From Bacteroidia bacterium (GTDB taxonomy: Bacteria; Bacteroidota; Bacteroidia; UBA4408), in contig JADLFI010000047.1 in the NCBI GenBank assembly GCA_020845635.1, positions 1 to 40,085 of the forward strand: a DNA stretch of 40,085 nucleotides. The letters run 5' to 3'. The notes beneath the pieces were generated by a model. That model worked only from the letters and a program-made list of their open reading frames with translations. It searched no databases and had not been told where the DNA came from. Position numbers and translations under genes: made by a program. Shown piece by piece: positions 34,989-40,085 of the stretch. Each line of letters starts with the position of its first letter. Positions within the stretch are counted from its first letter, which is position 1.

Positions 34989-36356
34989 ATGAAAAAATTA
35001 TTTACCGTAAGAAATATCATCATTACTTTAAGTGTCTTGTTATTTCTGTTTATTGCAGCACAAAAAGCAGGCATTATCAGTAACGACCACAAAACCAAAG
35101 TTATTACCGATACGGTTGCTACACGCAATATTACTGAAACTGTTTCGGGCAGCGGAAAAATTCAACCCGTAACTCAAGTAAAAATAAGTTCAGATGTGTC
35201 GGGAGAAATTACAGAAATGTTGGTAAAGGAGGGAGATATGGTTCATAAAGGCGATTTGCTGTGCCGCATAAAGCAAGATATTTATTTATCAAACCTTGAG
35301 AGAATGGAAGCCACCGTTAACTCGTCAAAGGCCGGAAGTGCACAAAGCAAAGCCCGTTTGGCACAAAGTAAAGCTCAATTAATTAATTCAGAGAATTTAT
35401 ACAAACGCAATCAAAAGTTGTTTGACTCAGGCGTACTTTCACAGCAGGATTTTGATGCGGCTAAAGCTCAATACGAAACCGCAAAGGCAGAAGTAGAAGC
35501 AGCTCATGAAGCTTTAGAAGCCGCTAATTATAATATCAGTAATGCTGAAGCCGGATTACGCGAAGCTCAAAATAATCTTTCACGAACTTCCATATATTCA
35601 CCTGTAGATGGTAAGGTCTCAAAACTGAATGTTGAAAAAGGTGAACGTGTGGTAGGAACAGCCCAAATGACAGGAACAGAAATTATGACCATTGCCAACC
35701 TTAACGAAATGGAAGTACGAGTTGATATTAATGAAAATGATATTATTTATATAAAAATTAATGATACCGCGCATATTGAGGTGGATGCCTATTTTGATAA
35801 GAAATTTAAAGGAATTGTTACAGAAATTTCTAACTCGGCCAATATTACCGGAATGAATACCGACCAGGTAACCAATTTTACTGTTAATATCAGAATTTTA
35901 CAAGAATCGTACAAACACCTGATTCCTCCAAATATGCCCGATTATTCGCCTTTTCGCCCGGGTATGTCGGCTTCGGTTGATATAGAAACAAATCGTGTAA
36001 GTAAGGTACTTTCTATTCCTGTTGAGGCTGTTACTACACGTAACGATACTACGGCATACGGTTCAACCAAGAGTAAGCGTAAAGCACTTAGTGAAAACAA
36101 AAAGCAAAACAAAGAAAACAGCAAATCTGAAAAAGAACAAGAGTACGTGTTTGTATTTAATAATGACAAAGCTGTTTTAAAGCCTGTAACCACAGGTATT
36201 CAGGATAATAATTATATTGAAATAAAGCAGGGTTTAAGTTTAGGGGAGGAGGTTATTATAGGCCCTTATAAATCAGTATCGAAATTACTCAAAAACAAAA
36301 CCCCTGTTAAGAAGGTAAGTAAAGATGAGCTTTTTGAAAATGAAGATTCAGAATAA
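34989..36356 (+). CDS. Efflux periplasmic adaptor subunit (RND/MacA, HlyD family)
   Basis: The 455-residue protein has an N-terminal membrane anchor (IIITLSVLLFLFIAAQKAG). A split lipoyl/barrel-sandwich domain follows (VKISSDVSGEITEMLVKEGDMV, then SIYSPVDGKVSKLNVEKGERVVG), interrupted by a long coiled-coil hairpin at about 105-200 with many Ala, Lys, Glu and Gln. Beta-barrel and membrane-proximal domains occupy the C-terminal half, with a charged linker (KRKALSENKKQNKENSKSEKEQE) inside it. Adaptors link an inner-membrane pump to an outer-membrane channel. No pump or TolC-like gene follows here, since tsaB starts 2 bp later, so its partners lie elsewhere. Confidence 0.9.
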   Translation: MKKLFTVRNIIITLSVLLFLFIAAQKAGIISNDHKTKVITDTVATRNITETVSGSGKIQPVTQVKISSDVSGEITEMLVKEGDMVHKGDLLCRIKQDIYLSNLERMEATVNSSKAGSAQSKARLAQSKAQLINSENLYKRNQKLFDSGVLSQQDFDAAKAQYETAKAEVEAAHEALEAANYNISNAEAGLREAQNNLSRTSIYSPVDGKVSKLNVEKGERVVGTAQMTGTEIMTIANLNEMEVRVDINENDIIYIKINDTAHIEVDAYFDKKFKGIVTEISNSANITGMNTDQVTNFTVNIRILQESYKHLIPPNMPDYSPFRPGMSASVDIETNRVSKVLSIPVEAVTTRNDTTAYGSTKSKRKALSENKKQNKENSKSEKEQEYVFVFNNDKAVLKPVTTGIQDNNYIEIKQGLSLGEEVIIGPYKSVSKLLKNKTPVKKVSKDELFENEDSE

Positions 36357-36358
36357 TT

Positions 36359-37036
36359 ATGGCTTATATTTTACAAATAGAAACATCGGGAACAGTATGC
36401 TCTGCTGCGCTTAGCCATAATGGTAAATTACTGCAGTTAAAAGAAGAAAATAAAGGATATACTCATGCCGAGCATCTTACTTTGTTTATTGATGAAGTAA
36501 TGAAGCTGTCGCAAATTAGCTATGCTGAAATTGATGCTGTGGCCGTTAGTATGGGACCGGGCTCTTATACGGGACTGCGTATAGGTGCTGCCACCGCTAA
36601 AGGTTTATGCTTTGGATTAAAAATCCCTCTGATTGGAATTAATACACTAAAGGCCTTAAGCTACCGAGCAAAACAGATATATAGTGATAATTTACTATTT
36701 AGTCCTATGATTGATGCGCGCAGATTAGAAGTTTACACCGCTTTGTTTGATAGCTCATTAAACACACTTGAGTCAACCCATGCACTTATTCTTAAGGATG
36801 ATTCTTTTAAAGAGATACTGATAAATAGCAAGGTGTTGTTTTTTGGCGATGGTGCTTTAAAGTTTGAGAAACTTAACAACTCTTCAAACGCTGTATTTGA
36901 CCATGAAATAAAACCAAGTGCTTCTTACTTATGTATGCTTGCCTATGAAAAATTTATACATCATGAGTTTGAAAATATTGTAAATTTTGAACCATTTTAT
37001 TTAAAAGAATTTTTTCAAGCTTCTTCCGTAAAGTAA
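36359..37036 (+). CDS. tsaB: tRNA t6A biosynthesis protein TsaB
   Basis: The 225-residue protein is the TsaB (YeaZ) partner of TsaD in tRNA threonylcarbamoyladenosine formation. The ASKHA-fold motifs are clear: ILQIETSGTVCSAALSHNGK, YTHAEHLTLFIDEVM and AVSMGPGSYTGLRIGAATAKGL. TsaB itself usually lacks catalysis and acts as a scaffold for TsaD and TsaE. Its pathway partner Sua5 is at 20721-21704. The start lies 2 bp after the adaptor stop, so translation is likely coupled. Length is normal. Confidence 0.95.
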   Translation: MAYILQIETSGTVCSAALSHNGKLLQLKEENKGYTHAEHLTLFIDEVMKLSQISYAEIDAVAVSMGPGSYTGLRIGAATAKGLCFGLKIPLIGINTLKALSYRAKQIYSDNLLFSPMIDARRLEVYTALFDSSLNTLESTHALILKDDSFKEILINSKVLFFGDGALKFEKLNNSSNAVFDHEIKPSASYLCMLAYEKFIHHEFENIVNFEPFYLKEFFQASSVK

Positions 37037-37320
37037 TTTCTTTTAAATATTTCTCCAAGAGCTTTATCACTCCGAATAATTTCGGTATGCAGAAAACGAT
37101 TAGCTCTACACCAAGTACTCGTGATAATAGACACTAGCAAACCCGACTTCTTATAAGAATTATTGGAAAGTGAAACAGGCAAATCTCTCAACCTTAAATC
37201 TGCTCCCTAAAGCCAATTTTGTCTGGCATTTGCTCATCAATTATCTATTTATTTTTTTGGTATTCGTGAGTGCTGACTTTTCCAATTTATTGCAACAAAT
37301 CAAGTTTGGCTAATAATTCT
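37016..37320 (-). pseudogene. Decayed coding remnant, possibly chorismate-lyase-like
   Basis: The minus strand downstream of tsaB gives a stop-bounded 60-residue stretch ending RANRFLHTEIIRSDKALGEIF and a TGA at 37016-37018, overlapping the tsaB end by 21 bp. The spacing of Arg, Leu and the final LGEIF resembles the C terminus of chorismate pyruvate-lyase-type proteins, but that is weak. Upstream frames (for example VTKELEELLAKLDLL and STHEYQKNK) are broken by stops. If real, it is a dead gene. Confidence 0.2.
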
Positions 37321-37732
37321 TCTAATTCTTTAGTTACTCTTCCCTAAACGATTACTTCTTTTTGAGTTAGCTTATTTTACATACCGATGCCTGTAACTCC
37401 TTTGGTCTTTGTTGTAAAGTGCCTTAAAGATAAACTCCTATGTAAAAGCAGTAAGCCAAGTACCATATATAATGTCGAAACTAATTTTACACAACACGTG
37501 GTTTCTACGACTTATGAAACCGATTGTTGTGGTTTTAATGTTATAGATGCGGTGGCTTTGCAAAAGAAGAAACTACACATAGGAGTAGGAGTATATTGGA
37601 GTTAAAGAGCATGTTGAAATATGTAAAAACTAAAAACGCAGACAGTAAAAACAAGAAATATTTTCTTTTATTGGGTTAAACTCATTTGAACAAAAGCCTC
37701 TGTTAGGCGTTCGTTCTTTTTTTCGACAGTTG
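37321..37732. other. Region without a supported gene before the methyltransferase
   Basis: A plus-strand frame at 37387-37605 (72 residues) ends FNVIDAVALQKKKLHIGVGVYWS, which looks a little like the last strands of an outer-membrane barrel. It has no recognisable start, signal or homology I can name, and could be the tail of a decayed gene. Nothing else stands out. Confidence 0.3.
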
Positions 37733-37762
37733 TTGTTCTTGTCATTTTATGTTGTAAATTTG
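37733..37762 (+). promoter_or_regulatory. Promoter of the methyltransferase gene
   Basis: TTG at 37733-37735, a 19-bp spacer and a full-match -7 element TAAATTTG at 37755-37762 form the clearest Bacteroidota promoter in the window. Transcription should begin near 37769, about 25 bp before the ATG at 37794. Confidence 0.55.
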
Positions 37763-37781
37763 TAACCATTGTATAAGGTTA
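37763..37781. promoter_or_regulatory. Candidate operator: inverted repeat over the methyltransferase transcription start
   Basis: TAACC at 37763-37767 and GGTTA at 37777-37781 form an inverted repeat with a 9-bp spacer, directly after the -7 element and covering the predicted start of transcription. That is a natural repressor site. The encoded methyltransferase has its own helix-turn-helix domain, so self-repression is possible. Five-base arms can occur by chance. Confidence 0.25.
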
Positions 37782-37793
37782 AACTACTTGGTT

Positions 37794-39032
37794 ATGAATG
37801 AATATTTAACACTCTCTGAAGCCTCTGAACTCATAGGCAAAAGCAAAGAAACTCTAAGACGTTGGGATAGAGAAGGAAAGTTGACTGCGGTTCGTGAACC
37901 ATTGAGCAACTACCGTGTCTATAAACGAGAACAAGTTGAAACACTGTTTGCGGATTTTGTAAACCACGATGCAGAAGATGTTGTAACCAATTATGTTGAA
38001 CCACACAATGAATATACTGTCTTGGAATTGTTTGCCGGTGCAGGTGGTTTGGCTGTCGGAATGGAAAAAGCAGGTTTGAAATGTGTGGCATTGAATGAAA
38101 TTGATAAATGGGCTTGTCAAACCTTACGAAAAAACCGTCCAAACTGGAAAGTTTTGGAGGGCGATATTAAAGCGTTTGATTTTACTGAATATCATAATAA
38201 AGTTGATGTTGTTACTGGCGGATTTCCTTGTCAAGCGTTCAGTTACGCTGGAAAGAAATTAGGCCTTGCCGATGCAAGAGGAACTTTGTTTTATGAGTTT
38301 GCACGAGTTGTCAAGGAAGTAAACCCACTGATTTGTATTGGCGAAAATGTCCGCGGTTTGTTAAGTCACGAAAACGGGAAAACATTGCAAGGAATGATTT
38401 CAATTTTAGATGAAATTGGTTACAACGTTGTTCCTGTCCAAGTGCTGAAAGCAATACATTATAGAGTGCCACAAAAAAGAGAACGTTTGATTTTAGTTGG
38501 AATTAGAAAAGATATTGATTTGCAATATGAATATCCGAAACCACACAAGAAAATTTATAATTTAAAAGATGCCTTGAAAAAAGGTGAACTGTTTGATACA
38601 AATGTTCCAAAGTCAACTGGAGCTAAATATCCTCAAAGCAAAAAAGCTGTATTAGATTTAGTTCCGCAAAAAGGATATTGGCGTGATTTGTCACTTAAAA
38701 TTCAAAAAGAATTTATGGGTGGAAGTTTTCATTTAGGTGGCGGTAAAACTGGTATTGCAAGGCGTATTGGTTGGGATGAACCTTGTTTGACTTTAACTTG
38801 CAGTCCTGCACAAAAACAAACAGAAAGATGTCATCCCGATGAAACTCGTCCGTTTACTGTTCGTGAATATGCTCGAATACAAACCTTTCCTGATGATTGG
38901 AAATTTGAGGGTTCAATGGCTCAACAATACAAGCAAATCGGGAATGCGGTTCCCGTTAATTTAGGAACAGAAGTAGGTTATTCTATTGTGAAGTTTTTGA
39001 ACCAATGCTATAACTTGTCAAAGCCAAGATAG
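37794..39032 (+). CDS. DNA (cytosine-5)-methyltransferase with N-terminal MerR/excisionase-type HTH
   Basis: From ATG 37794 the protein is 412 residues; a TTG 6 bp upstream is in frame. Residues 1-52 form a MerR/excisionase-like helix-turn-helix (LTLSEASELIGKSKETLRRWDREGKL). The C5-methyltransferase domain follows with its motifs in order: I LELFAGAGG at 77-85, IV GGFPCQAFS with catalytic Cys146, VI ENV at 184-186, VIII QKRER at 227-231 and X GNAVPVNLG near the end. The convergent Eco47II-family nuclease shares 25 bp of 3' end, so together they are a type II restriction-modification pair, and the family suggests methylation of GGNCC. The HTH may regulate its own gene, as known for some C5 methyltransferases with N-terminal extensions. 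Confidence 0.93.
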   Translation: MNEYLTLSEASELIGKSKETLRRWDREGKLTAVREPLSNYRVYKREQVETLFADFVNHDAEDVVTNYVEPHNEYTVLELFAGAGGLAVGMEKAGLKCVALNEIDKWACQTLRKNRPNWKVLEGDIKAFDFTEYHNKVDVVTGGFPCQAFSYAGKKLGLADARGTLFYEFARVVKEVNPLICIGENVRGLLSHENGKTLQGMISILDEIGYNVVPVQVLKAIHYRVPQKRERLILVGIRKDIDLQYEYPKPHKKIYNLKDALKKGELFDTNVPKSTGAKYPQSKKAVLDLVPQKGYWRDLSLKIQKEFMGGSFHLGGGKTGIARRIGWDEPCLTLTCSPAQKQTERCHPDETRPFTVREYARIQTFPDDWKFEGSMAQQYKQIGNAVPVNLGTEVGYSIVKFLNQCYNLSKPR

Positions 39033-39772
39033 TAGCTGTAATTTTCAAAAGTAATTTGGTCCAAGATGCTTCGTTTGCTTTTCTTAGTTCCTGCTTTTAG
39101 TTCCTCCAGGGCAGAATTCTCTGCAATATCTTCGCTTTTTTTAGTCGATTTTAAATAGTCCTTAATAGCAACAGGAAGCACTTTATAAAGTTGAAACATT
39201 GCATCTTCTTGTCCTGAAAGTAAAGCGTAAAACTGGTCGCCAGAAATTTTATAAACTCTGCTGTGGCTGTATTCTTTTCCGTTAATGTCACCACTCCATA
39301 ACTCACAAAAACTACCTTTTGCTAAAATTTGAACCCAATAGCATTTGGCTTTTTTATAGTCGTTTGCGTAACGTGCCAATTTTTGAAACAGTGCTTCAGC
39401 AGCACTGCTGTTCATAGTATTGTGCTTGTTCTTGATGTCAGCAAATAATGTATCGTCTTTGGCTTTGATGTTATAACCACTTAAATTGCCCGCTTCAAAA
39501 CCTTTAATACCACCCAAAATTTGTTCGTGGAAAGTTCCGATTGAATTGTTGATTGATTTGTCAATTTGCCTCAAAATTTCAGATTGAATTAGGCTTTCTT
39601 CGTCTATTTCGTTAAACTTAGCATCAAAGTTCAATTTAATGGTGTCAACCTTGTTAGTATAAAAGTTCTTTTTTGTGATATTGTTTTTAGCCTTCAAATA
39701 TGCTTTATGCAAGTTGCCGATACAGTCTAATAAATGGTCGTCCGAGATGAAGTTTACATATTTATTTTTCAT
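39008..39772 (-). CDS. Type II restriction endonuclease, Eco47II family
   Basis: The 254-residue protein matches the Eco47II family: SINNSIGTFHEQILGGIKGFE and the presumed metal site around LFADIKNKHNTMN at 109-121. There Asp106/Asp107, Asp112 and Lys114 form a PD-(D/E)XK-like set, with Asp where relatives often have Glu. Eco47II cuts GGNCC, so this enzyme probably does too, but specificity cannot be proven from sequence. The 3' end overlaps the methyltransferase by 25 bp, convergently. The start ATG at 39770-39772 lies next to the end of an IS3 element, so the native promoter and ribosome site appear to have been replaced by IS sequence. The N terminus looks complete for the family. Confidence 0.87.
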   Translation of the reverse strand: MKNKYVNFISDDHLLDCIGNLHKAYLKAKNNITKKNFYTNKVDTIKLNFDAKFNEIDEESLIQSEILRQIDKSINNSIGTFHEQILGGIKGFEAGNLSGYNIKAKDDTLFADIKNKHNTMNSSAAEALFQKLARYANDYKKAKCYWVQILAKGSFCELWSGDINGKEYSHSRVYKISGDQFYALLSGQEDAMFQLYKVLPVAIKDYLKSTKKSEDIAENSALEELKAGTKKSKRSILDQITFENYSYYLGFDKL

Positions 39773-39773
39773 T

Positions 39774-40085
39774 TGACTCGCCCAAAAAAAATTTACAGGT
39801 TAATACTTAAGTCCTACTACAAATCTACATATTAAATTTAATCCTGTAATACGTTTACAGCAGTTTGTTTTTTCTGATAATATTTTCTTGTTTTTAGTTG
39901 GTTTAATGAATGATGTACTTGGCTTGGAGTAAGGTTACTGATACTCAAATGAGGTCTGTCGTTATTGTAGAGTTGTATTACACTATCCAATAATTCTTTG
40001 GCTTCTTTGATATTATTGACTTGATAAGCATCCAAATACTCTTCTTTGATGATACCGTTTACTCTTTCGGCAATGGCATTTTCTA
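39774..40085 (-). mobile_element. IS3-family insertion sequence, partial at window edge
   Basis: The end is taken as TGACTCGCCCAAAAAAAATT, starting at 39774. It resembles the IS150-group inverted repeats that begin TG and carry a CCCAAAAA run. The transposase C terminus follows 64 bp inside. The other end is beyond the window, so the paired repeat and target duplication could not be checked. Confidence 0.55.
39838..40085 (-). CDS. IS3-family transposase (OrfB), C-terminal part
   Basis: The minus strand is open from the window edge to the stop at 39838-39840, giving 81 residues. ENAIAERVNGIIKEEYLDAY holds the last catalytic Glu of the DDE core (the AERVNGIIKEEY context), and LYNNDRPHLSISNLTPSQVH is the typical IS3 OrfB tail. 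The rest of the enzyme is outside the window. It reads towards the restriction gene on the same strand, so read-through from the IS could transcribe it. Confidence 0.88.
   Translation of the reverse strand, partial: ENAIAERVNGIIKEEYLDAYQVNNIKEAKELLDSVIQLYNNDRPHLSISNLTPSQVHHSLNQLKTRKYYQKKQTAVNVLQD

Noticed and set aside
37387-37605. 72-residue open frame as a real gene
   Set aside because: It has no ribosome site, signal or recognisable family, and its surroundings are decayed. I kept it only as a note in the region entry.

Overview
The window is AT-rich chromosomal DNA from a member of the Bacteroidota. The lineage call rests on protein families and promoter style rather than on any rRNA: a type IX secretion (T9SS) plug protein, two proteins with C-terminal T9SS sorting domains, a TonB-dependent receptor with an N-terminal carboxypeptidase-regulatory domain, a Porin_10-type porin, the futalosine menaquinone enzyme MqnA, and promoters of the TTG-N19-21-TAnnTTTG type. 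Most of it is housekeeping or core DNA. No rRNA, tRNA or CRISPR array was seen.

Layout. 1-5980 (minus): a probable operon of a DUF6370 protein, a porin, a peptide-binding lipoprotein, the T9SS plug protein and an FAH-family hydrolase cut by the window edge. 6233-12514 (plus): a 1459-residue secreted beta-propeller/PKD/LamG protein, then an overlapping MbnP-MbnH pair (copper-protein lipoprotein and its di-haem partner). 12520-15321: a 2.6-kb mobile block with IS1634-like ends, flanked by an 83-bp direct repeat that contains the 3' end of uvrA. Inside it are a 106-bp MITE-like element, a frameshifted T9SS cargo gene, a decayed epimerase fragment and the 5' part of an IS1634-type transposase. 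15268-28665: uvrA, a lytic transglycosylase, a DEAD-box helicase, a Sua5-type threonylcarbamoyl-AMP synthase, a TonB receptor, mqnA, dnaA and a two-gene (split) UshA-like 5'-nucleotidase. 29058-33510 (plus): thioesterase, M1 aminopeptidase, MFS transporter and CoA-binding protein. 34040-37036 (plus): LexA-like regulator, RND/MacA-type adaptor and tsaB. 37037-40085: an accessory end with decayed sequence, a C5-cytosine methyltransferase with an N-terminal helix-turn-helix, a convergent Eco47II-family restriction enzyme, and an IS3-family element whose end lies next to the restriction gene's start codon.

How the genes fit together. The plug protein and the cargo proteins belong to one secretion route. 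Sua5 and TsaB serve the same tRNA t6A modification. MbnP and MbnH are a substrate-enzyme pair. The methyltransferase and nuclease form a type II restriction-modification system, by family probably specific for GGNCC.

The most unusual structure is the 12520-15321 block. A very long target duplication is a known hallmark of IS1634, and here it lets an insertion inside the uvrA coding region leave uvrA intact, with a spare uvrA tail next to mbnH. I did not find a clearly new multi-gene system. The best candidates for new biology are this block, the self-regulated-looking methyltransferase, and the uncharacterised DUF6370 protein at the head of the porin/plug operon.
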